63,485 bases of DNA from Bacillus litorisediminis. GTDB lineage: Bacteria; Bacillota; Bacilli; Bacillales; JC228. The notes beneath the pieces were generated by a model. The model was not told where the DNA came from. It searched no databases and worked only from the letters and a program-made list of their open reading frames with translations. Position 1 is the first letter of the stretch. Every line of letters starts with the position of its first letter. The stretch spans positions 1 to 63,485 of the forward strand of contig NZ_JAKZKT010000025.1 in assembly GCF_022808645.1 (NCBI RefSeq), in the 5' to 3' direction. The position numbers were made by a program, and so were the translations under genes. Positions 8,337 through 17,421 of the stretch are shown piece after piece.

Positions 8337-8457
8337 CAAGAAACAGAGGAAGAAACAGAGGGACGGTTCTTCTGTTTCAATGTTAAAAAGTGAAAAGCCG
8401 CCTCATTCCCGAAGGGGCGGCTTCCAATCAGAGGTAAATAGTCAGACGGTTCTCCCG
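8337..8457 (-). terminator. fadE terminator and short palindromic motifs
   Basis: The main stem AAGCCGCC..GGGGCGGCTT at 8394-8433 is a strong intrinsic terminator for fadE (U-run from the A-run at 8384-8397). To its left, GAAACAG...CTGTTTC (8352-8378) encloses GGGACGGTTCTT after a 12-bp direct repeat AAGAAACAGAGG. GACGGTTCT recurs at 8444-8452 inside a GACGG/CCGTC hairpin. Such GACGGTTCT palindromes resemble REP-like sequences, which I infer only from the pattern. Confidence 0.7.
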
Positions 8458-8464
8458 TCATACA

Positions 8465-10249
8465 TCAAATTACATACTTTTCTTCCGCAATCAATTTTTC
8501 TGAGGCTTCCCGTTTCTTTTGGATTACATTGATTGGTGTATGTCTTGTGAATTTTCTTAAAGCCGAAAGCATCATCCTTAAAGTATCTCCTGATTCGATC
8601 GCGATTAGAGATTCCTTTGCATGCTGTTCAATTTCGTTAAAGGCTTCTTGGCAGAAAATTTGCGTATACAGAAGTTTTTGCTTTGCTTTGTCAAGACCCT
8701 CTTTGTTAATTGCTTTTTCCGTACGCAATAGAGAAGATTCCATTGCATATACATTAGACACAATATCCGCAATATTCACTAATACTTCTTGCTCTTTTTC
8801 CAACGCCGGACCGAATTTTTGTGCAGCCAGCCCTGCAATCATAAGTGCAATTTTCTTTGCGTTTTTCACAAGATATTTTTCTTGCGCTAGCGGCTCATCA
8901 CCTGGCTCCTCTGGCATTAGCATCATTAGCTCCTCTTGAAGCGCCTGTGCTTTTTGCAGCAATGGCAGTTCTCCCTTCATCGCCTTGCGCAAATACGTGC
9001 CCGGAACAAGAAGACGGTTAATTTCGTTCGTTCCTTCAAAAATCCGATTAATACGGGAATCACGGTAAGCTCTTTCAATTTCATACTCGCTCATAAAACC
9101 GTACCCGCCGTGGAGCTGTACCCCTTCGTCTACAATATAGTCTAATGTTTCCGTACCAAATACCTTATTTAATGAGCATTCAATTGCATATTCTGCAATA
9201 GACTTCGCAACCTCTTTACCATCTTTAATTTGTTCTTCGGTTAGCTGGCTCATCCGGTCTTCAAATAATCCGACAGTGCGGTATACAGAAGATTCTGCTG
9301 CATAAAGTTTTGAAGCCATCGTGGCTAATTTTTCTTTAGTTAAGTTAAAGCCTGAAATCGGTGTTTTAAATTGCTTCCGCTGATTCACATATTGAATGGT
9401 GATTTCCAATGCTCGTTTCGAGCCACCTACTGTACCGACACCTAACTTATAGCGGCCAATATTTAAAATATTAAAGGCAATCACATGGCCTCTGCCCACT
9501 TCACCCAAAAGATTTTCTACCGGTACTTGGGCATCTTGTAGAATCAGTGTTCTTGTTGAAGAACTTTTGATCCCCATTTTCTTTTCTTCAGGACCCGTTG
9601 ATACACCTGGAAACTCCCTTTCAACAATAAAAGCTGAAAAGTGCTCGCCATCGACTTTTGCATATACGACAAAAACATCAGCAAACGCAGAGTTTGTAAT
9701 CCATTGCTTTTCTCCATTTAAAATATAATGAGTTCCCGCTTCGTTTAATTTAGCGGTCGTTTTTGCGCCAAGGGCATCTGAACCGGACCCAGGCTCTGTT
9801 AAAGCATACGCAGCTAACTTTTCTCCAGTAGCTAAAGCAGGAAGATACTTTTGTTTTTGCTCCTCCGTTCCAAATAAAACGATGGGAAGAGATCCAATTC
9901 CCACATGTGCACCATGTGACACAGAGAAGCCCCCCGCTTTTGCCATTTTTTCCGCAATCAAAGCAGAGCTGACTTTATCTAACCCTAATCCGCCATACTC
10001 CTCTGGAACATCTGCACCTAATAATCCCAGTTCTCCTGCTTGTTTCAGTAATTTGACAGAACGGTCAAACTCATGCTTCTCTAGATATTCAACTTGAGGC
10101 ATAACCTCATTATTTACAAAGTCCTCGGTTGTTTTGGCAATCATTTTATGTTCTTCGGTAAAATCCTCTGGTGTAAAAATTTGATCTGCGCGAAACTCAT
10201 CTAAAATAAAACTTCCGCCTTTTACCACCGCATCCATTTGCTTCGCCAT
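8465..10249 (-). CDS. fadE: Acyl-CoA dehydrogenase FadE
   Basis: 594 aa from the ATG at 10249 (AGGGGAG upstream), the length of B. subtilis FadE and longer than the roughly 380-aa short-chain enzymes because of a helical C-terminal extension (about residues 410-594). Conserved pieces: AYALTEPGSGSDALGAKTTA (FAD/substrate region), KQWITNSAFADVFVV, and RDSRINRIFEGTNEINRLLV near the catalytic Glu. It performs the first oxidation of acyl-CoA to enoyl-CoA. It is last in fadN-fadA-fadE; a 110-bp gap separates it from fadA without an obvious terminator. Confidence 0.96.
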   Translation of the reverse strand: MAKQMDAVVKGGSFILDEFRADQIFTPEDFTEEHKMIAKTTEDFVNNEVMPQVEYLEKHEFDRSVKLLKQAGELGLLGADVPEEYGGLGLDKVSSALIAEKMAKAGGFSVSHGAHVGIGSLPIVLFGTEEQKQKYLPALATGEKLAAYALTEPGSGSDALGAKTTAKLNEAGTHYILNGEKQWITNSAFADVFVVYAKVDGEHFSAFIVEREFPGVSTGPEEKKMGIKSSSTRTLILQDAQVPVENLLGEVGRGHVIAFNILNIGRYKLGVGTVGGSKRALEITIQYVNQRKQFKTPISGFNLTKEKLATMASKLYAAESSVYRTVGLFEDRMSQLTEEQIKDGKEVAKSIAEYAIECSLNKVFGTETLDYIVDEGVQLHGGYGFMSEYEIERAYRDSRINRIFEGTNEINRLLVPGTYLRKAMKGELPLLQKAQALQEELMMLMPEEPGDEPLAQEKYLVKNAKKIALMIAGLAAQKFGPALEKEQEVLVNIADIVSNVYAMESSLLRTEKAINKEGLDKAKQKLLYTQIFCQEAFNEIEQHAKESLIAIESGDTLRMMLSALRKFTRHTPINVIQKKREASEKLIAEEKYVI

Positions 10250-10359
10250 GTAAAATTCTCCCCTCATTTAAACATAATTGTTTTTTAAGAATTCAAACTT
10301 TATATGAACCCATACCCCTGCAAGTTCAACCTTCAAAATCCTAAACCCAGATCTTACTC

Positions 10360-11538
10360 CTACTGTACTAGCTCAAATATCCCGGCAGCTCCCATTCCGC
10401 CGCCCATACACATGGTAACCATACCGAATTGGACTTGACGCCGCTTCATTTCATGGATCAAGGTAAGTGTTAATTTCGCACCTGTACATCCAAGCGGGTG
10501 ACCTAAGGCAATGGCCCCGCCATTTACATTGACAATGTCTTCATCCATGCCAAGTTCACGAATAACCTGGATCGACTGAGAAGCAAAGGCTTCATTTAAT
10601 TCGATTAAACCAATATCGCTCAAGCCTAATCCGGCTATTTTTAAAGCTTTCGGAACCGCTTCAACGGGCCCGATGCCCATTAAATCCGGCCGAACACCAG
10701 CAACTGCATAGGAACGAAAACGAGCCAACGGCTTGAGTCCTAATGAATCAGCTTTTTCACGATCCATAATCATCACCGCAGCTGCTCCATCACTGGTTTG
10801 TGAAGAATTTCCCGCTGTCACTGAACCCTGGGCCGCGAACGCTGGCTTAAGCTTGGCTAAAACTTCTGCAGTAGTGTCTGGGCGAACCCCTTCATCCACC
10901 TCAAACCTGATTTGTTTTTCTTCGAGTTTGTGTTGATTTGTTACACGTCTAATGGTGACATCAACAGGAACAATTTCATCATTGAATTTTCCTGATGCAA
11001 TCGCGGCTGCTGCCCTCCTGTGACTTCTGACGGCAAACGCATCTTGGTCCTCTCTTGAAACGCCATAATGACGTGCGACCTCTTCAGCTGTATGTCCCAT
11101 GCTCATATAATATTCCGGCGCTTCTTCAGCAAGTCTTGCATTGGGCCGTGTTACATGGCCCATCATCGGAACAAGACTCATAGATTCAGCACCGCCGGCT
11201 ATAATCGTGTCCGAAGATCCTAGCATTATCCTTTCCGCCCCATAAGCAATTGCTTGCAGTCCTGATGAACAGTAGCGATTTATGGTGATCGCCGGAACCT
11301 GATATGGCAGTCCCGCTAATGCTCCGATATTTCGAGCCATATTTAATCCTTGTTCTGCTTCAGGAATCGCGCAGCCAAAGATTAGATCATCGATATTTCC
11401 TTCATAATTGCCCGCTCTTTTTAACGTTTCTTTCACAACCAGTGCACCTAAATCATCTGGCCGGACATGGGCAAGAGTCCCTTTCTTCGCTTTTCCGACG
11501 GGTGTTCTCGCACCAGCAACGATGACCGCTTCTCTCAT
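10360..11538 (-). CDS. fadA: Acetyl-CoA C-acyltransferase (3-ketoacyl-CoA thiolase) FadA
   Basis: 392 aa. Thiolase landmarks are all visible: the nucleophilic Cys in NRYCSSGLQAIAYGAERIM (about residue 90), GGAIALGHPLGCTGA with the active-site His, and the second catalytic Cys in MCMGGGMGAAGIFELV at the C-terminus. It cleaves 3-ketoacyl-CoA with CoA in the last step of beta-oxidation. It lies only 20 bp downstream of fadN, so they are one transcript, presumably repressed by FadR when long-chain acyl-CoA is absent. Confidence 0.97.
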   Translation of the reverse strand: MREAVIVAGARTPVGKAKKGTLAHVRPDDLGALVVKETLKRAGNYEGNIDDLIFGCAIPEAEQGLNMARNIGALAGLPYQVPAITINRYCSSGLQAIAYGAERIMLGSSDTIIAGGAESMSLVPMMGHVTRPNARLAEEAPEYYMSMGHTAEEVARHYGVSREDQDAFAVRSHRRAAAAIASGKFNDEIVPVDVTIRRVTNQHKLEEKQIRFEVDEGVRPDTTAEVLAKLKPAFAAQGSVTAGNSSQTSDGAAAVMIMDREKADSLGLKPLARFRSYAVAGVRPDLMGIGPVEAVPKALKIAGLGLSDIGLIELNEAFASQSIQVIRELGMDEDIVNVNGGAIALGHPLGCTGAKLTLTLIHEMKRRQVQFGMVTMCMGGGMGAAGIFELVQ

Positions 11539-11558
11539 GTCTTCCTCCCCCTTTTATG

Positions 11559-13940
11559 TTAATTGCGTAATGGTTTTCCTTTTAACAGCATGTGCTGCAT
11601 CCGTGCTTGTGTTTTCGGATGTGAGATTAAACTTATGAAAGCTTCACGCTCTAGATTGAGTAAGTATTCTTCGTCTACTTCTGTGCCGAACGGAACCTTG
11701 CCCCCAGCAATAACATAGGCTAATCTTTTTGCAATCAATAGGTCATGGTCGGAAATATACCTTGACTTATGCATAGCCTGAGCTCCTAATAAAAGTGTGG
11801 CATAACCAGTCTCTCCAACCACTGGTATTTTCCTTTTAACTCTTGGTTTATAGCCTTTGGCATCCATAGCAAGAACAGCTTGCTTTGCATCATAGATGAG
11901 GTGATCCGGATTTACGCTTACTCCATCAGACGGACTTAGGAAATTGTTTTCACGAGCCTCTTCTGCAGAGGTTGACACCTTTGCCATTGCGATGGTTTCG
12001 AATACTTTGTTTGCCACCTTTTGCAGGTCAAACTCGACTCCATTTGGAATTCCCTGCAAGTGTTTGATATAGAGCTCTTTCGTTCCGCCTCCGCCAGGAA
12101 TCAGGCCGACCCCTACTTCAACGAGACCCATATACGTTTCCATTGATGCTTGAATATGATCAGCCGGCAATGATACTTCTGCACCGCCGCCTAACGCCAT
12201 ATTAAACGGCGCTGCTACAACTGGTTTACGTGAATACTTAATCCTCATCATGGCTTGCTGGAATTTGCGGACAACCATATCTAATTCAAAGAGGTTATCA
12301 TCTTGTGCTTCCATCAGCATTAATGCAATATTAGCCCCGACACAGAAATTTTTGCCCTGGTTTCCAATAATGAGACCTTTGTAATTTTTTTCGACTTCAT
12401 CAATGGCGTAATGAATCATTTCCATAATATCAAGGCCAATTGCATTGCTTTTTGAGTGAAATTCAAGTAAAGCTACGCCATCACCCAAATCAATTAAACT
12501 GGCACCCGTGTTCTTTTTAATAACACCATGCTTTATTTTCCATTGTTTTAAATTGATTTCCTTTGGGTTTGTCTTTACTGTTTGATAACCTTCTCCGTCG
12601 TAGTAGAAAAGATCGCCATTCTCTTCTTTATAAAAAGAGGTATGACCCTGTTGGAGCATATTTTCAACCCAGCTAGGTATTTGTTTACCTTGTTGTTTCA
12701 TTATGGAAATCGATTTTTCAACACCAATGGCATCCCATGTTTCAAAGGGTCCCAGCTCCCAGCCGAATCCCCATTTCATCGCCCGGTCTATTTCCACAAT
12801 CGTGTCTGCAATCTCTCCCAGTAATTCTGCAGAATATAGCAAAACTGGAGTTAAGATATTCCAGAGGAGTTCAGATGCCCGGTCATTTCCATACACAAGT
12901 GTTTTTAATTTGTTAGCTGTTCCTTTTTGTTGTTTTGCCATTTCAACTGCTGGAGATTGAAGTGATTTTCTCTCCTCGTATTCAAACGTGACCGGATTCA
13001 GTTCAAGGATCTCCTTGCCTTTTTTCAAATAAAACCCCTGTCCTGCTTTTGCACCGGTCCAGCCTTTTTGAACCATTTCCTTCAAAAAGGCCGGAACTTC
13101 AAAAACTTGTTTTTCTTCTCCTGATACTTGTTCATAAATGTTGTTGGCAACGTGAACAAATGTATCGAGTCCGACTACATCTAAAGTTCTGAATGTTGCA
13201 CTTTTAGGTCTTCCAATTAAAGGTCCTGTTATCGAGTCAACCTCCCCAACTGAAAACTGTCTTTTTTGCATTTCTAAGAGGGTAATATGGAGACCATAAG
13301 TCCCGATTCGGTTCGCGATAAAATTAGGTGTATCCTTTGCTATTACAACTCCTTTTCCTAGCACATCCTCGCCAAACTGCTTCATAAAAGAAACCACGTC
13401 AGTATCCGTCGCTTTAGTTGGAATCACTTCTAATAGCTTTAAGTAGCGAGGCGGATTAAAAAAGTGAGTACCTAAAAAGTTCTTTCTAAAATCATCCGAA
13501 CGCCCTTCGGACATTGCTTCAACGGAGATACCCGATGTATTGGAACTAACGATGCTTCCAGGTTTACGATATTGATCAACGGTTGCAAACACTTGTTTTT
13601 TAACAGCCAGATTTTCAACGACGACTTCGATAATCCAATCAGCCTCACGAAGTTTTTCCAAGTCATCTTCAAGGTTAGCCGGCTCAATTAAAGCTAAACT
13701 CTTTTTTGAGGTGAGAGGAGCTGGTTTTGTCGTGACTAATTTCTCAATAGCAGTCCGCGGAATCCGGTTGCGGACTTCCGGATGCTCCAATGTAAACCCT
13801 TTCTTTTTTTCGTTCTCTAATAGCTCTTTAGGGACCATATCAAACAAAGTAACGGGTATTCCGATGTTTGCCAGGTGTGCTGCGATTCCGGATCCCATTA
13901 CACCAGAGCCTATAACGGCGGCCTTTTTAATTTGCTTCAT
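11559..13940 (-). CDS. fadN: 3-hydroxyacyl-CoA dehydrogenase / enoyl-CoA hydratase FadN
   Basis: 793 aa from the ATG at 13940 (GAAGGAGG upstream). The N-terminal Rossmann domain (KAAVIGSGVMGSGIAAHLAN) and 3HCDH domains run to about residue 400, including GTHFFNPPRYLKLLEVIP. The C-terminal part has a crotonase-type fold (GNQGKNFCVGANIALMLMEA, MALGGGAEVSLPAD). One polypeptide therefore covers the hydratase and dehydrogenase steps of fatty-acid beta-oxidation. The order dehydrogenase-then-hydratase is reversed relative to E. coli FadB but normal for Bacillus FadN. First gene of fadNAE. Confidence 0.96.
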   Translation of the reverse strand: MKQIKKAAVIGSGVMGSGIAAHLANIGIPVTLFDMVPKELLENEKKKGFTLEHPEVRNRIPRTAIEKLVTTKPAPLTSKKSLALIEPANLEDDLEKLREADWIIEVVVENLAVKKQVFATVDQYRKPGSIVSSNTSGISVEAMSEGRSDDFRKNFLGTHFFNPPRYLKLLEVIPTKATDTDVVSFMKQFGEDVLGKGVVIAKDTPNFIANRIGTYGLHITLLEMQKRQFSVGEVDSITGPLIGRPKSATFRTLDVVGLDTFVHVANNIYEQVSGEEKQVFEVPAFLKEMVQKGWTGAKAGQGFYLKKGKEILELNPVTFEYEERKSLQSPAVEMAKQQKGTANKLKTLVYGNDRASELLWNILTPVLLYSAELLGEIADTIVEIDRAMKWGFGWELGPFETWDAIGVEKSISIMKQQGKQIPSWVENMLQQGHTSFYKEENGDLFYYDGEGYQTVKTNPKEINLKQWKIKHGVIKKNTGASLIDLGDGVALLEFHSKSNAIGLDIMEMIHYAIDEVEKNYKGLIIGNQGKNFCVGANIALMLMEAQDDNLFELDMVVRKFQQAMMRIKYSRKPVVAAPFNMALGGGAEVSLPADHIQASMETYMGLVEVGVGLIPGGGGTKELYIKHLQGIPNGVEFDLQKVANKVFETIAMAKVSTSAEEARENNFLSPSDGVSVNPDHLIYDAKQAVLAMDAKGYKPRVKRKIPVVGETGYATLLLGAQAMHKSRYISDHDLLIAKRLAYVIAGGKVPFGTEVDEEYLLNLEREAFISLISHPKTQARMQHMLLKGKPLRN

Positions 13941-14042
13941 TGAATCTTTTCCTCCTTCACCATAGGTACTTAATAGATTCCCTCGTACTACAAACATATT
14001 CGACAAAGCATGAGACACATGATTAATTGCTGACACATTTTT

Positions 14043-14060
14043 TGAATGAATGTTCATTCA
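14043..14060. promoter_or_regulatory. FadR-type operator upstream of fadN
   Basis: TGAATGAATGTTCATTCA is a near-perfect 18-bp palindrome matching the Bacillus FadR consensus (TGAATGA-N4-TCATTCA). It lies about 100 bp upstream of the fadN start and upstream of the divergently placed yuzL. In Bacillus, FadR (a TetR repressor) releases such sites on binding long-chain acyl-CoA. Confidence 0.85.
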
Positions 14061-14208
14061 TTTTTGCTTCAAAAAAAATAAATTGCTTTCTTTTCTATTA
14101 CTATATAAAATTTTTAATCTACCTGCAATATAATTATCAAAAATTTTAGAAATCGGCATTTCAAATATTCCCCCCCATTTAGGCAACACTATCCTCTAGG
14201 AGGTGATG

Positions 14209-14346
14209 ATGGTGGCAAGGCTAAAAAAGAATCCATCCAAAAGAGGGGTAAGTGCAGCTAGTGTTAAAGGAAACGCTGGTCCTACTGTAGAAAATGACGG
14301 TGGCGGAAAAGTAAACAGCCAAAACAATCAATATAGAAAGCCTTAA
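14209..14346 (+). CDS. yuzL: YuzL-family small protein
   Basis: 45 aa, below the size most gene finders report. Reads MVARLKKNPSKRGVSAASVK, then a Gly/Asn-rich tail ending NQYRKP. The KKNPSK..SAASVKGNAGP core is the hallmark of Bacillus YuzL, a small basic, probably disordered protein of unknown role. A strong AGGAGG sits 5 nt before the ATG at 14209; a GTG at 14212 is an equally possible start. It is placed between fadN and the proline dehydrogenase as in B. subtilis, on the opposite strand to both. Confidence 0.85.
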   Translation: MVARLKKNPSKRGVSAASVKGNAGPTVENDGGGKVNSQNNQYRKP

Positions 14347-14385
14347 CTGACTTCAATGCAGAACGGGAAAAATGTACAAAAATAA

Positions 14386-14414
14386 AGCGCTTGGCATACA
14401 TAAAAGCCAAGCGC
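14386..14414. terminator. Bidirectional terminator between yuzL and putB
   Basis: GCGCTTGGC / GCCAAGCGC perfect arms around a 10-nt loop, with A-rich sequence on the left and T-rich on the right. It serves convergent yuzL (+) and putB (-). Confidence 0.8.
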
Positions 14415-14422
14415 AATTTGTC

Positions 14423-15340
14423 TTATTTTTTAAACATCCCTTTTAACACAAACGCCACATTGGCAGGTCGTTCAGCAAGTCTTCTCATAAAATATCCGAA
14501 CCAGTCTGTACCGAATGGAACATAAACACGCATTTTATATCCCTCTTTTACGAGTTCAAGTTGTTTTTCCGGGCGAATGCCATAAAGCATTTGAAATTCA
14601 AATTGATCAAGAGGAATTTGATGCTCTTTCACAAATTTTTTTGTGAAATCAATGATCGCATCATCATGAGTCGCTATTGCCGTATAATGGCCGTTTAACA
14701 AATGAATCTGAATTAATTTTTTATAGTTTTCATCCACATCTTTTTTTTCAGGAAATGCGACTTCATCGGATTCTTTGTACGCACCCTTCACTAAGCGGAG
14801 ATTCGGCTCATATGCATCTAAATCATGGAGGTCAGATTCGGTCCGGTATAAATATGCCTGCAAGACAGTACCTACATTGTTCACCTGGGTCTTTAACTGT
14901 TTAAATAGCATTAACGTTTTTTCACAACGAGAATAGTCTTCCATATCAATCGTTACAAACACTCCGTACTTACCAGCTTCCTCTAAAATTTTTTGCATAT
15001 TATTTAAGACGATTTCATCCGAAATATCTAAACCTAATGAAGTTAATTTTAACGAAAGCTGAGCATCCAGTTTTTCCTCGCCGATTGCTTTGATGGTCTT
15101 AATCGTTTGCTCAGCCATTTGATTTGCTTCACTTTCGTTATCAACAAATTCGCCTAAATAGTCAACTGTTGCCAGTAAACCGCTTTCATTTAAGTCTTTA
15201 ATAACCTGGACTGCTCTTTCGATTGTTTCTCCTGCCACAAATCGGCTGGCGCCAAACCGCAATCCATATTTTCTGGCTAGCTTTGTTAATGACTTATTCT
15301 TCGCTATAAAAAGAAAAAAATTTCTCATAACCCTTTCCAT
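14423..15340 (-). CDS. fadM: Proline dehydrogenase (PutB/FadM type)
   Basis: 305 aa, a monofunctional FAD-dependent proline dehydrogenase with the (beta/alpha)8 PRODH fold. Visible motifs are SLKLTSLGLDIS, TIDMEDYSRCEKTL, LRLVKGAYKE (substrate-binding Arg/Lys region), ATHDDAIIDFT, and the terminal FEFQMLYGIRP, MRVYVPFG and YFMRRLAERPANV. It oxidises proline to pyrroline-5-carboxylate. Location beside the fad genes corresponds to B. subtilis fadM/yusM, which can substitute for PutB. No P5C dehydrogenase is nearby, so the second step must be encoded elsewhere. Confidence 0.93.
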   Translation of the reverse strand: MERVMRNFFLFIAKNKSLTKLARKYGLRFGASRFVAGETIERAVQVIKDLNESGLLATVDYLGEFVDNESEANQMAEQTIKTIKAIGEEKLDAQLSLKLTSLGLDISDEIVLNNMQKILEEAGKYGVFVTIDMEDYSRCEKTLMLFKQLKTQVNNVGTVLQAYLYRTESDLHDLDAYEPNLRLVKGAYKESDEVAFPEKKDVDENYKKLIQIHLLNGHYTAIATHDDAIIDFTKKFVKEHQIPLDQFEFQMLYGIRPEKQLELVKEGYKMRVYVPFGTDWFGYFMRRLAERPANVAFVLKGMFKK

Positions 15341-15492
15341 CCGATTTGCCCCCTGTGGCCAAGCATTGTATTTATTCTCTATCTATTTAACCTTTCGTTT
15401 TTTCGTTATTTACAAATATTTTATCATTTCGCTTATTATTTGAATATATCTTTTATTCAAAATATTTAATCGCAAAATTTTACTTGTAAATA

Positions 15493-15522
15493 AAAAGTCA
15501 CTCCTGCTTACAAGGAATGACC
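15493..15522 (-). terminator. Terminator after yusU
   Basis: AGTCA.TCCT / AGGAATGAC stem with AAAAA on the left (U-run for the minus strand), just at the yusU stop. Confidence 0.6.
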
Positions 15523-15777
15523 TGAAGACTTATTCGATTGGCTCCTTAATTGATCATTTTTCTCTTTAATGGAAAGGCTAATTTGTTTGATTTCTTGCTT
15601 TGCATCTGGGTACATTTGGTTCCAATGTTTAGCTAGTGCCGGCATCGTCTTGGCAACTTGCGAATACAACGCCCACTTTACCACATCATCAACCATTTTC
15701 TTATCATTTTTACCAGTTAGAAGTTCTGTATATTTTTGTAAGAGAGATTCAAATTTCTCTTCAAATTCTGAGTTCAC
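15508..15777 (-). CDS. yusU: YusU-like protein (DUF2573)
   Basis: 89 aa, highly helical and charged, no membrane segment. [20 protein letters not shown] followed by KWALYSQVAKTMPALAKHWN matches the small DUF2573 family (YusU); function unknown. Its ATG overlaps the stop codon of the FhuF-like gene (ATGA overlap), so it ends the siderophore-uptake transcript and is translationally coupled to it. Confidence 0.85.
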   Translation of the reverse strand: MNSEFEEKFESLLQKYTELLTGKNDKKMVDDVVKWALYSQVAKTMPALAKHWNQMYPDAKQEIKQISLSIKEKNDQLRSQSNKSSGHSL

Positions 15778-16571
15778 ACTTTAGCCTCCTTTTTCATCTG
15801 ACTTTTCAGAAGCTTGCATTTAACTGGGCAAGTTTTACAGTGTGCACTCTCACTATCCTTCAAAAGCATGTATGAATAGCAACAGGTTTTCCTGATCCGA
15901 ATCATCGCATCGTATTCTTCTATTCTAACCTTTTCCGAATTAAACGATGTAAGCGGGTTTTTTTTATAGGCACCAAATACAGCACCTTCTGCTTGCTGAA
16001 AAATATATTGATAGTCAGAGTAAGCCTGTTCGCTTACATCAGGTTCTTCTTCCATGAGCAGTTCATACATCCAAAAGAGATATACACTCATATTTTCCCA
16101 TAACACTATTTTAGAAACTTTGGTTTCTTGGTGCAGAATCGTGATAACCTTGTATATATGATTTCTAAATAATTCAGTAAAAGCTTCTTTCCGGTATAAT
16201 TCTCTAGAATCAGCAGGGAATGTTTTTATATGAATGGACTCGAATCGGAATTCAGGCAGCCAGATCCCATTTTTTTCAGCATCTTCAATATAGATGTGCT
16301 TTGGATCAATCATCAGAATTTTATCCCATTTTGTAAAAGCATAAAGGTAAATGACCGGTAAAAAGGCATACCGTTTCATTAGAATTGATGCAGTGACTAA
16401 AAAATTGGGAGCTTCAATTCGTTCTTTTATTTTCTTCAAAATGGGCCTTATTGTATGTTCGTTCATGATATCTTCTGCAGAAAAGCGAAGATCCACTTGC
16501 TTGGGTTCTGGAATTAGCCTGAAACGGCTTAATTCTTCAAGTTCTTCTTCAGTTAGCCTGTTGTCTAGCAT
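15774..16571 (-). CDS. FhuF-like ferric-siderophore reductase (2Fe-2S)
   Basis: About 265 aa from the ATG at 16571 (AGGA 7 nt upstream), overlapping the ATPase gene by 23 bp. The C-terminus has the FhuF signature [20 protein letters not shown], i.e. C-C-x10-C-x2-C, the ligand set for an unusual 2Fe-2S cluster in FhuF, and the N-terminal 200 residues are the IucA/IucC-type FhuF fold. Role by family: cytosolic release of iron by reducing Fe(III) in the imported siderophore. Its coupling to a siderophore ATPase supports that reading strongly. Confidence 0.85.
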   Translation of the reverse strand: MLDNRLTEEELEELSRFRLIPEPKQVDLRFSAEDIMNEHTIRPILKKIKERIEAPNFLVTASILMKRYAFLPVIYLYAFTKWDKILMIDPKHIYIEDAEKNGIWLPEFRFESIHIKTFPADSRELYRKEAFTELFRNHIYKVITILHQETKVSKIVLWENMSVYLFWMYELLMEEEPDVSEQAYSDYQYIFQQAEGAVFGAYKKNPLTSFNSEKVRIEEYDAMIRIRKTCCYSYMLLKDSESAHCKTCPVKCKLLKSQMKKEAKV

Positions 16572-17385
16572 TGACAATTCCTGCCTTTTTAAGGATCTGT
16601 CTACCTCTTCCATACGGAATACAGAGTGGTGTGCCAAATAGTGGATCCCGCATTACTTCACAATCCATATGAAATACTTCTTTAACCAGTTGATCTGTAA
16701 TTACAGCCTCCGGTTTTCCCTGGGCGTACACTTTTTTATCTTTAATAGCGACTATATTGTGGGCATAGCGGCATGCCAGATTCAAATCATGTAAAACCAT
16801 CACAATCGTTCGCTGTTCTTTTTCATTTAATTCAAATAAAAGGTCCAGCACCTCAATTTGATGGGTCATATCTAAGTACGTCGTCGGTTCGTCCAGCAAA
16901 ATTGTATCCGTGTCCTGAGCCAAGGTCATCGCAATCCAGGCACGCTGTCTTTGACCGCCAGAAAGAGAATCAACTGGGCGATCCTTTAGATCAACCATTC
17001 CCGTTGCTTGAAGTGCATGCATGACCTTTTCCTCATCTTCCCCAGTCCATTGCTTTAACCACGTCTGATGAGGGTAACGGCCTTGTTTCACCAATTGCAA
17101 AACGGTTAAGCCTTCCGGCGGAACTGGAGATTGCGGCAGGATCGCCATTTGTTTTGCTACCTCTTTTGTAGACATTTTTGCAATAGCTTCCCCCTGGAGC
17201 AGAACAATCCCCTTTCTTGGCTTAAGAAGCCGGGCAATTGACCGGAGAAGAGTCGATTTTCCACACCCATTGCCTCCAATAAAAACAGTAATTTCACCCT
17301 TAGGAATGGTTAAATCTAAGGATTCAATAATAATAGATTCACCATAACCAAGTGTTAATGATTGAGTTTCTATTGAATATGTCAT
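16549..17385 (-). CDS. yusV: Siderophore ABC transporter ATPase (YusV-like)
   Basis: 278 aa. Walker [19 protein letters not shown], signature [18 protein letters not shown] and Walker [12 protein letters not shown] place it in the FecE/FhuC class. The [13 protein letters not shown] variant is typical of hydroxamate-siderophore importers. B. subtilis YusV is the shared ATPase of several such systems (with YfiYZ-YfhA for schizokinen/arthrobactin); here the ATPase is in one operon with its permeases. Start at 17385 with AAAGGAGC in front. Confidence 0.93.
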   Translation of the reverse strand: MTYSIETQSLTLGYGESIIIESLDLTIPKGEITVFIGGNGCGKSTLLRSIARLLKPRKGIVLLQGEAIAKMSTKEVAKQMAILPQSPVPPEGLTVLQLVKQGRYPHQTWLKQWTGEDEEKVMHALQATGMVDLKDRPVDSLSGGQRQRAWIAMTLAQDTDTILLDEPTTYLDMTHQIEVLDLLFELNEKEQRTIVMVLHDLNLACRYAHNIVAIKDKKVYAQGKPEAVITDQLVKEVFHMDCEVMRDPLFGTPLCIPYGRGRQILKKAGIVNARQQAN

Positions 17386-17421
17386 AGCCCTGCTCCTTTA
17401 CCAATTAATAAATGCCTCAGG

